Assembly (NCBI GenBank): GCA_963281155.1
Contig: CAUJLY010000006.1
Coordinates: forward strand, 1,178,001-1,242,000
Origin: Rhabditophanes sp. KR3021
Taxonomy: Eukaryota; Nematoda; Chromadorea; Rhabditida; Alloionematidae
Direction: 5' to 3'
Length of the DNA stretch: 64,000 nt
In this document: positions 1 through 11,721 of the stretch, piece after piece
Position numbering within the stretch: the stretch's first letter is position 1
How the letters are laid out: each line of letters opens with the position of its first letter
Translations under genes and position numbers: made by a program
Notes under the pieces: model-generated
Seen by the model: only the letters and a program-made list of their open reading frames with translations
What the model was told of the DNA's origin: nothing
Databases searched by the model: none

Positions 1-120
1 ATTGTCTTTAGTGAACAATTCATTTTCAAAATATTTTAGTCCTATTATATACGTTAATTAATTTACAGTTGTAGTGTATCAATTTTATTCTTGAGATTCC
101 CAAAATGACAATAGATTTAG

Positions 121-313
121 TGGAGCGATAGTAGCTTTAAAAATTAGTCTCAATGAAGAGGATATCATTTGCGAGGCCACTTCTCATCACAGCCAAGCTT
201 TTATTGTTTCTAATGTGCCGCTTTCATATCATGAAAACCTTTGTTGTATTAAGTCAAAGATGTCTCTTAATCAAATGGATTACAAACACTTTTATTATCT
301 TTTTAATTTATGA
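121..313 (+). CDS. Possible terminal exon of an unidentified gene (partial)
   Basis: A reading frame without a start codon opens after an ATTTAG acceptor-like site (ends at 120) and stays open for about 63 codons to a TGA at 311-313. The first base would complete a codon begun in an upstream exon. The predicted peptide has a mixed, coding-like composition with several Cys and His, and the stretch is less AT-rich than the DNA around it. I recognise no domain. The rest of the gene would lie before the window. It could equally be a chance open frame; the call rests only on openness, composition and the acceptor. Confidence 0.25.
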
Positions 314-1464
314 AGTACTTTAAATACACACCTAATTGTCTCCTCCACTTATCCATTTCATCAAAAAGACAAAGCCTCCTCTCGTTTACAGCCATAATCG
401 CACAAACTTTTCCATTTCATCATTTGCCCATCAACACATCCTTTCCTCGTGCCTTCTTTGTTACGCAAGCTTGTTGCTTCAACTAACTTCCCTCCACCAA
501 CTAATCTCTTACATAAATTCATGCCACCATGATAAATGACACCACGATGGCCTAGCAAATGTAACTTCATTTAAAAACATATCAATCCATTTACCGTACT
601 AACTGTCTTCTTTACCTATTAATATACATTTATAAACTATATTTGTTTGACTCAATCCAAATAAATAACAAAAAAGATCAACTCAAATGCTGGTCCTTTT
701 TGTTGTATATATACCAATATATGGGTCTTTCCAATATTATCAAAAGTGAAAGATACTATCAATAATATCCAACACCATTGCCATTCCAAAAATGAGATAT
801 TCTAAATTTAGGTATACTAAATTTGGCGCTTCAAGTAGGCGTTGTTTGGATTAAAGTAATTTTTCGCAAATGCGACCATCCTCTTTAGCTATTATAAATT
901 ACTTTTCAAATATTTAACACTATTGTTTGGATCTAAATTAGATCGAATATTTGTCTTTTACTTAAATTGGATTGAACTATTTCCAGGGATACTTTAAAAT
1001 ATTTGTAAATTATCAAATGTATCATGTCAACTTGTCCGGATTGAATTGATCATGACAGGTCAATTTACTTTTATTGTAACTTAAATGGACATTTTTTGTC
1101 AACTTAAATTCAATCTTAGTTAATGTCCTTGTGAGGGAAGAGAAAATGTTATATTAAATTTATTATAACAGTCATTTTTTGCGTTCCTTTAATTGCTATT
1201 AATCAATTTAAATTTTAGATTTGTATACAGTAATTAGTATTGTTCCCTACATTCAAGATGTATACTTATACTTCGTTTTGTTAATCTCATTCATTTCAGT
1301 TTCTATTAACTAATTCGGAAAGTTAGACATTTATTTGATTAGGCAATCTAATATTCTTTCACCAAATTTTACAAACCGCCAATATTATTCCTCTACAGAA
1401 TAATGAATAGTTTATTTTGAAATAAATAAAGAAATTCCTGTTACTTCTACCTAAACTCTCAACA
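314..1464. other. Intergenic, no gene recognised
   Basis: AT-rich spacer upstream of the membrane collagen. Two overlapping short open frames on opposite strands at about 336-570 lie in a slightly GC-richer patch, but neither resembles a known protein. The part from about 820 to 1120 contains several related short words such as GGATTGAA and GGATTAAA, possibly an old decayed repeat. No clear promoter was identified. Confidence 0.5.
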
Positions 1465-4400
1465 ATGCCCAAATCAAGTACACCAAATGTTAATCCAACA
1501 GAAAAGTCTGCTACTCCAACAATGGCAACTCAAGAATGGTCTGGCGTAAGAACGACATTGCTGCCAAATTATTACGCCAAGTCTCCATCCCATTACCTTT
1601 CCCATTTCTTCTCTCACCATCAATTAATCGAAGCAAGTTGCAAGAGCAAACTTAACAAATTATCTATATACTTATTATTTTTAATATTATGTACAGTTAT
1701 AGCTTTCAACAATTATCAAATATCTCAATTAAATACACGGCTCCTGTCATTAGAAGGCAATTTGTTAATTGACAATGTCCAAGTCAATTTTGTTAATGAT
1801 CAGGTAAGAAACAACTTGTCGGGAAGACATTTAACATATAGATTAATGCTTTTTTGATTTGTTATTTATTTAAATTAACTTCACCTTCTTATTAATGGCC
1901 ATTCAGCCTGATCTTAACATCGTAATTATGGGTAAAGTTTGTACATTTTCTTAAAGAGACACTTCACCTTTTTTTGTGTGTTTAAATTTATTCTAGAAAA
2001 GTTTAGAGGGATCATTTTTTGATCACCACCCACTAAATTATTATAACAAGATATATTTATAAAAAAATGCCAACATATGGTGTAGGGAAGATTTATAAAT
2101 AAAATTGGTAATAATAAATTTCCAACAATAACAAATAAACCAACCATTGTCTTTAACAAAACATCCAAAGAATGATTATTTGAATAATGAGATGTTAGTT
2201 GAAGCAACTGCTGACCGTACATCTAAATAATTACACAATCCCCTCTAATTTTGTTTGATTTATGGAAAAGAATGTGAACTTAATATATGTGTATTACAAG
2301 TATTTAAAGGTGTTTTAAAGGTGTGAGTAATGATGACATAATTCAAACCATTTACTCAAAAGATGCAATCTTTAATTCAAGCTTATTAAGTATGCATATA
2401 TTAACATCTGCCAAATGGTAACCTTTCATCCTCAATTAATTCATTTTTAAAAGTATAGTCTAAATTGTTACAAACAAACGTGGTGTCAGTTTCTCTTTTT
2501 TATAAACTATGTAAACTCTAAAAAGTTTGTGAACTTTATAAACTATATCAACTTTGATAAGTCTATGAACACCTTTTGTTTATTATAAAAGATCCAATAT
2601 CATAGAGATCATCTTCTGACTGTTTATCTTTTTATAGAGTGCAAAGGAACTTGAAGTGCCACTTAAATTAAACTCAACCAGAAGTCATAGATATGTTAGG
2701 AGTCATCCAAACAACGACAACAATTGCAAATGTCCGCCAGGTATTTGATTCAATAATAACACACTTTAAAGGCAATTCATTTTAGGTCCGAAAGGTGATA
2801 AAGGCGAATCCGTAAGTTTGTTGATGTTGTTTGATGTTGTAATGATATTGTTTAGTGGTGGTCAAGGTCTGATGTTAGTCAGAAGTATATGCGTCATTTT
2901 ATTGCTCAAGTTCTTAGTACCAGGAAAACATCCCAAGATGCACCTCTCGTACCTTTAAGTAGTCAATCCAAGAGATTGATCAGAACGATGGGCTTTTTGT
3001 ATTCGCCCGATGGTAGTAGTATTCAAGTTAGAGGAATTCCTGGACCTCCAGGATCTCCAGTATGTATTACAATTTGTTTGATTTTTTATTCAATTTCATT
3101 TTAGGGAGAGAAAGGTTTGAGGGGCTATCCTGGCTTTCCTGGCCCAATCGGTTTTGATGGACCTAGAGGTTTCCCTGGGGCTCCTGGGATGAAAGGAGAA
3201 AATGGAGTCGACGGTCCAATTGGACCCCCTGGAAGAAATGGCCCGAAAGGGGAATGTCGGGAATTGGTTGCCACTGAAAATTACGGAAGCGAGAGAAAAG
3301 TAATACTAGCTGGTCCACCTGGACCTCCTGGTGTCCCCGGAACTGCAGGAAAGACTGGCTTACCCGGCCTGAAAGGCGACCGAGGACTACCTGGCTACGA
3401 TGGTGAATCCAAAATCGGCCCAAAAGGAGACACTGGTCCGGTGGGTGCTCCTGGAATTCAAGGAGAAAAGGGAATGCAAGGCCACAAAGTATGTTTAGTT
3501 AGTTTGTTTTGTTTTGCTTTTTGTTCTTTTTGTGATTGTCATTTTTAAGGGAATTGATGGGAAAGAAGGTCCTCCCGGAGCAAAGGTATTGTATTTTCGC
3601 ATGTTTGTTGTGTTATATATTGTGTTTAGGGAATACAAGGTCAAAGGGGTCCTCCTGGATTTGCGCGTAATATCAACAAAGGGTTACCTTCACAAGGTAT
3701 TTCCATTCCCGGACCTCCTGGATCCCCCGGTGAAAAGGGAGAGGATGGCATTCGAGGGTCGGATGGAGCTGACGGTTTGCCCGGAATGCCAGGTCGCAAT
3801 GGTCAACGAGGAGAAAAGGTTATTAAGAGTGATTATTTATATATCTCAGCATGCTTTATTTTATATATTAATCATTTCACACTTATGTCATTTATCTAAC
3901 CAAATTGATTATAGGGAGAGAAAGGTGATCGTGGTGACATTGGAATCCAAGGACCACCCGGACAGACCTCAGTTGGGAAGATGGAGGGAAACAAACAACC
4001 AACCATCATTCAAGGTCCTCCAGGGAGAGATGGTCGTGATGGGGAGAAGGGAGAAAAGGGAGATGAAGGGACCAGAGGAGCTCAGGGATTGCCAGGACCA
4101 GCTGGTGAAAGTGGCAAAAGGGGAAAGAAGGTACGTTTTATATTTTTTTATTTTCCCTTTGCATGGTGTGTTTTTTCGTGTTTGTGATAATGCTTTTTTG
4201 CCAGGGAAAAGCCGGCTCAATGTATGAAAATTTACAAGATGTAGCTTCCAAGTTAATTCCTTTTATAGAGGAACAATTTAATATTACCTTGTCTGAGCAC
4301 ATCCGCCAAATATCCAAAAACATGCCAATTGGCCCTCCAGGACCAAAAGGTGAGATAGGTGCACCTGGGTCCAGAGGTCCCCAAGGTTTACCTGGACTAG

Positions 4401-5536
4401 CAGGTGACAAAGGTGATCGAGGTAATATCGGAGCTCCGGGTTTACCTGGCTCACCAGGAGAAATGGTCTCTTCCAATGATGTGCCTTCGATTGGTTTGCC
4501 AGGCCCAAAAGGTGACAGTGGAAGCATTGGGTTACCTGGACCAGTAGGGCCCATGGGATTACGTGGACCTCCTGGAGCACCTGGAAGTGAAGGAAAACAG
4601 GTAAAATATATGGAAAACGAAGATATGAATAAAATTATGAGAACAGTGAACAAACAATATTGTTGGAACCAAGATTCTTTGAATATCCTTTTTGTGTATT
4701 TTTTGCTTTTTGTTCCTTTTTTTAAATCTATAGCAGTTTTTTAATGTCCACCTTCTAAACTAACTAAATTTACTTTTAGGGAAAGATTGGCCCATCTGGA
4801 TTGAAGGGAGACCTAGGTCCTAGAGGAAATCCAGGAATAGCCGGTCCCAGTGGATTTCAAGGAGAAAGGGGACCAAAGGGCAGACAAGGAGATCAGGGTG
4901 AGAAAGGAGAACAAGGAATTCCCGGCCTTGATGCTCCCTGTCCGACTGGGCCTGATGGTCTACCGATGCCATTCTGCAGTTGGAAATCTAGTGATGTAAG
5001 TACTTATTCTGAGGCATGATAAATAAACTCCCTGAAATATCATTAAAAATACTTTTAGACAAACGTAAAAATAGACTATGGGTAAGGCTAAGTTTGATAA
5101 ATATTGTACAAATAAATACGTTTATTATTTAGCTCGTAAATAGTCTATTATTGCATGAATCTTTCTTTTATTTTGTTTAATCTAATTTATACCAACTTAA
5201 CCTTAACTAATGCATGATTTTAGTTTGATGAAAACGGAAATGTTGTCCAAAAATAACGTATACGATTCGTAACAGCATATATGAAATGTGACAACATGCG
5301 TATGATCCAGTCAAAATGTCACAAAATATTGAATTGTCTTGCTTTATGATGTCAACAATAATGTTATCATTTATTTCACAAGATTTGATGGCATATTGTT
5401 ATTTATGTGTACAGTGTATTAGTTTATTAAAAAATAAATCTCTTAATCATTTCATTACAGAGTTAATCCCTCAAATAATTATAACGTCGGAAGAATTATT
5501 GTTGAAGAAGATGATGACAATAATCCGTATAGATGA
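1465..5536 (+). CDS. col-99: Transmembrane (MACIT-type) collagen, col-99-like
   Basis: Twelve exons: 1465-1803, 2638-2740, 2786-2811, 2856-3059, 3105-3488, 3550-3585, 3630-3818, 3915-4130, 4205-4600, 4780-4995, 5059-5081 and 5461-5536; joined frame 735 codons. There is no signal peptide. Residues 66-82 form one membrane segment after a roughly 65-residue cytoplasmic N-terminus, as in type II membrane collagens (types XIII, XXIII, XXV; worm COL-99). A short coil-like stalk (83-113) follows, then several Gly-X-Y blocks. Exon 4 (about residues 157-224) is mostly non-collagenous. Exon 9 opens with a second non-collagenous break (about 40 residues, helical). Most later exons start with a Gly codon in phase 0, usual for collagen genes. 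The end of the last triplet block, GLDAPC...[10 protein letters not shown], matches the conserved MACIT C-terminus. It probably acts at the cell surface in adhesion and neuronal or muscle matrix. The last two exons add an acidic tail not expected for the family. Confidence 0.88.
1804..2637 (+). other. Collagen intron 1 (834 nt)
   Basis: The largest intron of the collagen gene, from CAG|GTAAGA to TTTATAG|AG. It separates the exon for the cytoplasmic and membrane part from the ectodomain exons. It contains a direct duplication at 2499-2570. An open frame on the minus strand at 1926-2222 has no recognisable product. Confidence 0.7.
2499..2570. repeat. Imperfect tandem duplication, two 36-bp copies
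   Basis: Copies 2499-2534 and 2535-2570 both begin TTTATAAACTAT and end TATGAAC or TGTGAAC, with scattered substitutions between and no length difference. It lies in intron 1 of the collagen gene. Confidence 0.7.
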
Positions 5537-5578
5537 TGATCCTTAATTAACCAAATTTACTTACTGATCTAAACGATT

Positions 5579-5584
5579 AATAAA
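5579..5584 (+). terminator. Polyadenylation signal AATAAA of the collagen gene
   Basis: A canonical AATAAA hexamer about 43 nt after the TGA stop at 5534-5536. It fits the version of the gene that includes the last acidic exon. Confidence 0.55.
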
Positions 5585-5652
5585 ACTAAATTAATCACTT
5601 TACATTTATATTAAAGTTTGTACAAATTTTTATAAATATTTATTTGCCATTT

Positions 5653-5790
5653 GCACACTGCAATTGATAGTTTATTACAGCCAATCGTCATAGCCCACTA
5701 CAACGAATCGTTATAGCTTACTACACTGAGAAGTTATCGCACACAACAATGTATAGTTATACCACAAACAATAATAGTCACTTTTTGCTG
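5653..5790. repeat. Imperfect tandem repeat, about 23-nt period
   Basis: Five to six degenerate copies built around AATCGTTATAGCTTACTACA. The core TATAG or a variant recurs about every 23 nt: ATTGATAGTTTATTACAG, AATCGTCATAGCCCACTAC, AATCGTTATAGCTTACTAC, AGAAGTTATCGCACACAAC and TATAGTTATACCACAAAC. It fills much of the spacer between the collagen and the hexosaminidase, about 140 nt before the latter's ATG. Confidence 0.6.
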
Positions 5791-5929
5791 TAATAAAAAG
5801 TTAGTTATAATCAAACGAGTTTAAAGAATCATATGTTCAATTGTTCACCTGCCGTTTGTTTTTATTATACTTAGTGAGTATATAGTGTTGGCATTTGAGC
5901 GTTGATTCCACTTTTACTTTTTTTATAAA

Positions 5930-7616
5930 ATGAGACTGCTTATTGGTGTCTGTTTAATATTAACTATAAATGTATTGGATGCAAACTATCCTGGCTTGCC
6001 TGAAATTACTAAAGGCAGTATTTGGCCACAACCGGTCGAAGTTGAGTATAAAAAGGAAGCCTTACCTTTTAATCCTTCCAAGCTAAATTTAACTTATACT
6101 AATGGGGCTTGCTCGTTGTTTAATTTGGCTTTCAAAAACTATGATAAAAATTTCTTTTTTCCAATTCATGCTAAAGGCAAAGAAGATAGATCTTTAGTTT
6201 TGAATGTTAATATCAAAAAAAATTGTCCGAAGGATCGTGAATTTCCAACTGATAATATGGATGAAAGCTGTAAGTTAGATAACCAAATAAATGTCTATTT
6301 AATCTCTTTCAGATTCACTAACAATTGGTCTTGATCGTATTGCTCACATTGAGGCTAATGAAGTTTGGGGTGCCCTTAGAGGTCTAGAATCATTCAGTCA
6401 AGTTATCATTTACAACAATGAGAGGGATACTTATGAAATTAGAACGTTAATTGTCAAAGATAAGCCCCGTTTCAAAATTCGTGGATTTCTAATTGATACT
6501 TCACGCCATTATTTGTCTGTAAACCTGATCAAAAGACAACTCGATTTAATGGCCATCAACAAATACAATATTCTTCACTGGCATATTGTTGACGAGCAAT
6601 CCTTTCCATACGTTTCCAAAAAATTCCCCCAATTATCTAATAAAGGAGCCTATTCAAAGAGACACGTTTATAAAGCTAGCGATGTGACCTCTGTAATGAT
6701 GCATGCCAAGATGCGTGGAATTATGGTTATGCCAGAATTTGATACTCCTGGTCATATGGGGTCTTGGTATGGGCAACCTGATCTCTTAACAGAATGTTTC
6801 GACGAAAAAGGAAAGAAAATAGAGTTACCATTCCCCAATTTAATTGATCCTTCCAATCCGGAAAACTTCAAATTCCTATTCAACTTCTTTTCTGAGGTAA
6901 AGTCTTTGTTTAAATCAACATTGATGCATTTAGGAGGAGACGAAGTAGAATTTTGGCAAAAGTATTGCTGGTTTAATAATCCGAAAATCCAAAAATTTAT
7001 GCTAGACAAAGGATTTGGGAATGAAACCAAATTGTTGGAAAATTACTACATTTCTCAACTTTCTTCAACTGTTGCAACTGTAGATAAAAATTGGAAACAA
7101 TTGTATTGGCAGGAAGTATTCGACTTTAGCAAGGTTCCTCAAAACTCAATTGTTCATATCTGGAAAGGAGGAAATTTGTCGGAAATTTATGATACTATGG
7201 CTAGAGTTACTCAGGAAGGGTATGATGTTATTTTGTCGTCTTGCTGGTACTTGAATTACGTACATTATGGGCCAGACTGGAGAGTTAAGAAGAGAACAAG
7301 GAATACAGAAGGAATTGCTTTGTACGAATGCGATCCTCAGGGATTCAATGGAACTCAAAGTCAAAAAGATCGTGTTATTGGGGGAATTGCCGCGTTGTGG
7401 GGTGAGTTTATTGATGCTTCTAATCTGGAACCAGTTTCGTGGCCGAGAGGCTCTGCTGTAGCTGAAAAGTTATGGAGTCCTCGTCAATTCACAGTTGACG
7501 CCGCCGCTCAACTACCTAGGTTAAGAGAACATCGCTGTAGGATGGTCGAAAGAGGATTTAATGCTGCACCTTTTGATGGAGCTGACTTCTGCGAAAATGA
7601 ATTGCTAATAAGATAA
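5930..7616 (+). CDS. hex-1: Beta-N-acetylhexosaminidase (glycosyl hydrolase family 20), secreted/lysosomal
   Basis: Two exons, 5930-6269 and 6313-7616, joined in phase 1 across a 43-nt intron; 547 residues, the usual size for animal hexosaminidases. The N-terminus is a signal peptide (MRLLIGVCLILTINVLDA). The GH20 N-terminal domain (about residues 20-165) is followed by the catalytic barrel. Visible barrel motifs are RGFLIDTSRHYL, HWHIVDEQSFPY (from residue 202), DTPGH (257-261) and HLGGDEV, holding the catalytic Asp323-Glu324 pair. The family removes terminal N-acetylglucosamine or N-acetylgalactosamine from glycans and glycolipids in lysosomes or outside the cell, with substrate-assisted catalysis by this Asp-Glu pair. 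Single-gene invertebrate enzymes resemble both human HEXA and HEXB. The C-terminal region keeps paired cysteines. The gene lies 393 nt after the collagen on the same strand; nothing shows an operon. Confidence 0.95.
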
Positions 7617-8809
7617 AACTATATAATTTTATTAATACTAACTTTTATTAAATAAAAATGTCTTTAATGTTGGATAAACTTTTACCTAACCATTTTAAAT
7701 TAAAACAAATTATGTTTGAGTTGTTACATTGTACATTTAAAGCACGTCATTCAATCAGTTTCCTCTTATTATATTCATAATATTTAGAATAGTAAGAATA
7801 GTTCTTTTAAAATGACATACATGTTTTACGTTGGCTTTCAAAACAAAGTGTACGAATATTATTTTTTCCAATACGTGCTTTAATTAAAAACAACGTGCCT
7901 CTCACTACTTATCGGATTCATATTTAATTTACTATTAATTCCATTTCAAATATTATGACTTTACAATCTCGAAAATATATATTTAAATAAGTGTAGGGGG
8001 TGCGCTAAAAGTTACCAAATATCGGATTTGTATTGGTATTTGCATTTAATACCTATTTGTTAATATATTTTCTTACTAACCAAATTTTACATGCAAATTA
8101 TAATTAACAGTCTGGGACTTGTGCATGTACGCATCCCATAATATTGTTATTCTCAACCATGTAGTATGTTAACTTCTTTTATCCCTCCTTCAAAATCTAA
8201 ATACGCAAATTCATAATAATATTTAAAATGTTATATCATACATCTTTTTAAGCCTAATTATGAAAAAGAAGACAATGAAGGCAATACGCGATTCACTTAC
8301 ACAGCATAAAATATTATTATGTGGATGAAATTGTTCTAAAAGTTATCATTTACATTATGCCATACCTAACGATTATATAACTCCATACTCTCGTACATAT
8401 TCATATTTTGTGTTTTATTTTTAAAAATTATATAAGTATTTAAGCGCAAGTTCAGAAACTACTAAATAACTTCAAAATTTTGTTTATTGGTTTTTAGAAA
8501 TACTATAGTTTGTGTGTTTGAATAATTTTTGAATGCTTTTTATTACTATCTTACTTCCTTTTTTATTGTAACAACGTGTGCCTGACTTATCTTACGAAAT
8601 TACTCTGCTTCATTGACTTTATTATTTTATTTTACATACAGTTGCCATTATCCCTAATATTTTTTGTAATTATAGGTATAGCTATTTTTAAATATCAAAT
8701 ACAAACATTAAAATTCAATTTAAAAAGACTTCTCTATTAACTTCACCGAACAGCATACCTTAATTATTCATATCACTTAAAGTGCAACTTTGTATCATTC
8801 TAAATATTA
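7617..8809. other. Intergenic between hexosaminidase and kinesin
   Basis: AT-rich, with C exceeding G on the plus strand as in other spacers next to plus-strand genes here. An AATAAA at 7651-7656, about 35 nt after the hexosaminidase stop, is the likely polyadenylation signal. I see no gene in the rest. Confidence 0.6.
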
Positions 8810-11202
8810 TGTCTTCTATCTCTACTAATGATATCATTAAAAGAACAAATGAATCCAATCTCGATAATGTTTTAACGGTAATAGAAACAATGTTACAACA
8901 ATTAATATTGTTATGAGGGCATATTTTAGGTCGCCGTTAGAGTTAGAGCCGATTCAGACAAAGAAAACAAACAATTGCCGGCTGCGTATGCTGTTAGTAA
9001 ATCTGAAGTTTTACTTGTGGATCCTGAAAAATTTAGAGCCAACATTTTACGCCAAAATCGCCAATTTGAAAAACAATTTAAATTTGATGCTGTTTTTGGG
9101 GTAGATTCCAAAAATGTAATTTCTCTCTACATTTATTTTTAATTACTTTATTTGTTTGTTTAAGGCACAAATTCATACTAGCATCACAGAACCATTGATA
9201 AACTTAGTTGTGGCAGGAAATAACGCTACAATATTTGCTTATGGCGCAACAGGTATTCATTTTTTCAAAGCTTTTTTATCAAACTATACTTTTAGGTGCG
9301 GGCAAAACTTATACAATGGTAGGAACTAAAGAAAATCCAGGCTTAATGCCATTAATGACTGAAAGCTTATATGAAAAAATTAAAAACACCAACCTGACTG
9401 TTTACATATCATACATGGTAAAGTACACACTCGCAACTTTATTAATGCATATTCTAGGAATTATACAATGAATTGATAAGAGACTTGTTGAATCCAACCT
9501 CTCCCATCTTGGACTTACTTGAAGACGACAAGGGAAATGTAAATGTACCCAGACTTTCAAAAGTCAAAGCAATCAACAAAGAAAGAGTTTTACAAATATT
9601 GCAAGGTGGTAATTCGAGAAGGACAAAAGAATCTACTGCAGCCAATAAGGAATCATCCAGAAGTCATGCCATTCTTGAAGTATCTGTCTTTGATAATTCT
9701 AACTTGCATGGACGTTTGTTTTTGATTGACTTAGCTGGTTCAGAAAGAGCATCACAAACCAAGGTAATACTTGAAATCTTGGCAATCGTACTATCTTTTA
9801 TTTTTAGAACCAAGGACTACGTCTAAAAGAAGGAGCTGCAATTAACAAGTCATTGTTAGCATTAGGAAACGTCATCAACTCACTCAGTTCAAATAATAAA
9901 GGCAGATATGTTAATTATCGGGACAGTAAATTGACGCGACTATTAAAAGACAGTCTTGGCGGTAATTCCAAAACGTGCATGATAGCTAACATTACTTCCG
10001 GACCAAACTATTATGAGGAAACTTACAATACTTTATTGTATGCCTCCAGAGCCCTTAACATCTCTACCAACTTCAGTGGGGGCAAGTTAAGTGCTGAGGA
10101 GCAAAATTCATTAAACACAAACATCGAAATAGCAAGGCGAGAATACTTTGAAAGAAACAACTTATCTGGTACAAGTACCTTCTTGCCTGCAATCAACTCC
10201 AGCCCAAATATCAATTTGATTTCAGAAAATTATCCAAGAGACAAAACCAAAAAGAATTCAACACCTACCCTCACACCAACTTCACTACCTAAAAAGGATC
10301 CACGTGGGTACAAAAGCATGTTCAGCTCATTAAAAGAACAATATCTGTCCTTAATTACTAAACAAAACAAATTGCGCGAAAGTTTATTGACAGCAAATAG
10401 GGAAGCGTATGACATTGACATCAACCATAGTTCGAAGCAAGAAATACTGAGCGAATGGACGGCAAATAACTCAAAGGAAGCCGGCCAATTTCCCAGAATC
10501 ATCCAAAAGTTCCGTCTTAATATCAAAGAATTAGAAGAGAAGAGTGTGCAAATCCAAGAACTGCGACTGAAAGTCGAAAAAAACTTAAATAAAAATGATG
10601 AAAGTATGAAGGCGATAGAGGATAGATTAAAATCATTGGCCAAAGATACTGAACAACAAGATGTTATCACATTTATGGTTGGATTAGGACATAAAGATGG
10701 TGAAAAATACGCAATCAGATCTGACAGTGCTTTGTTACTAATGAGAATGAAAAGACAGGACTTTTCATTGAAGCGCGTTTATAATTATGAAAATGTTGTA
10801 AAGAAATTAATTGAGGACAATTTGAGTGACAACGAACGGGAGCAATTAAACCAAGAATATATCTTATTGAAGAGTCAGTTAAAGTACAATTTACTGACAT
10901 TAAAACACGAGGAGTCGATGGTTTCGTGGAATACACAATTTTTAAGCAAATTGGATACAACCAAACATTTGCCCAAACTTGACATTGAGCAACTTTCAAA
11001 ATCGAAAACAAAATCTGAAAATAATGGCAATGCCTTTCCTAAGCTTACAAATGAACTTCCGGCTTTATTTAATGCGGTGGATGAAGCTGGTGATACCAAT
11101 AGATCATCTTCTGCTTTTACTGATGATAATACATCTCAAACAGGGAAAAAATCAAAGCCTCCTCGTGTCAATGCAAGTAAAATCTCTTTGCCTGTAATTT
11201 AA
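8810..11202 (+). CDS. klp-13: Kinesin-8 family motor (KIF18/KIF19, worm KLP-13-like)
   Basis: Six exons: 8810-8878, 8930-9115, 9165-9252, 9296-9417, 9458-9763 and 9808-11202; 721 residues. The N-terminal motor domain (about residues 23-335) has the P-loop GATGAGKT (112-119), switch I SSRSH (221-225), switch II DLAGSE (246-251) and the microtubule-binding segment [16 protein letters not shown]. The start of the motor (VAVRVR), a family-like loop ([10 protein letters not shown]) and the tail layout fit kinesin-8, plus-end-directed motors that regulate microtubule length in spindles and cilia. After the neck the protein is mostly charged, predicted coil (about residues 430-640), then a Ser/Thr/Lys-rich basic tail ending [15 protein letters not shown]. 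The ATG was chosen because it gives a short leader before the first motor strand. The neighbouring flippase is convergent, with stop codons about 520 nt apart. Confidence 0.9.
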
Positions 11203-11721
11203 AATTAAACTCAAATATTTATGTTCATCAAGTCTATTATCTTTCAAATAAATCATTTGTGAAACATATACATCTGTAATCCATCAAAAAACTTGATCAT
11301 ATATAGACAGTAGGTATCCAAGTCTGACATCATTTATTTTTGAGAAAAACGATAAAATAAACTTTGTTGGAGTCACAATCCAAACCTCTATAACTACAAA
11401 AAGCTGACGGTGTTGACTTGTTGCCCTTTTATAGTCCAACTAGAAAAGCCGAATAGGTAGACTCTTATAATTTGCTTCTTTTTACGCTGATTTGTTCTAT
11501 ATATATTTATTATGTATTTATTTATCGTTCATAAACAAAAAACGAAGCACAATATTACAAGAGCAAAAATTATGTATATATTTCAATAATAGTATTTATA
11601 TTTAAATCTTTTTGGTAACAGAAATATTTGGTTAAATTTATTTTAGGACCACAAATATTTTATATTGCATACTCGTATTTGAGAAATTTTGTCAACTTAG
11701 ACGATTGTTTCTCGTTGATTG
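11203..11721. other. Convergent 3' intergenic region, kinesin/flippase
   Basis: 519 nt between the kinesin stop (plus strand) and the flippase stop (minus strand). AATAAA at 11247-11252 suits the kinesin. Several TTTATT words near 11500-11525 would read AATAAA on the minus strand and suit the flippase. No coding sequence seen. Confidence 0.6.

Noticed and set aside
1926..2222. 98-codon minus-strand frame in collagen intron 1
   Set aside because: Lies wholly inside a well-supported intron; hydrophobic low-complexity product with no family likeness.
4138..4653. 171-codon minus-strand frame rich in Gly and Pro opposite the collagen
   Set aside because: GGN/CCN codons are reciprocal on opposite strands, so a collagen exon gives a collagen-like antisense frame. 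The plus-strand frame has the splice sites and the MACIT end.
5930..11202. Possible trans-spliced operon of hexosaminidase and kinesin with the upstream collagen
   Set aside because: Gaps of 393 and 1193 nt are larger than typical nematode operon spacing, and no consistent trans-splice acceptor lies just before the ATGs.
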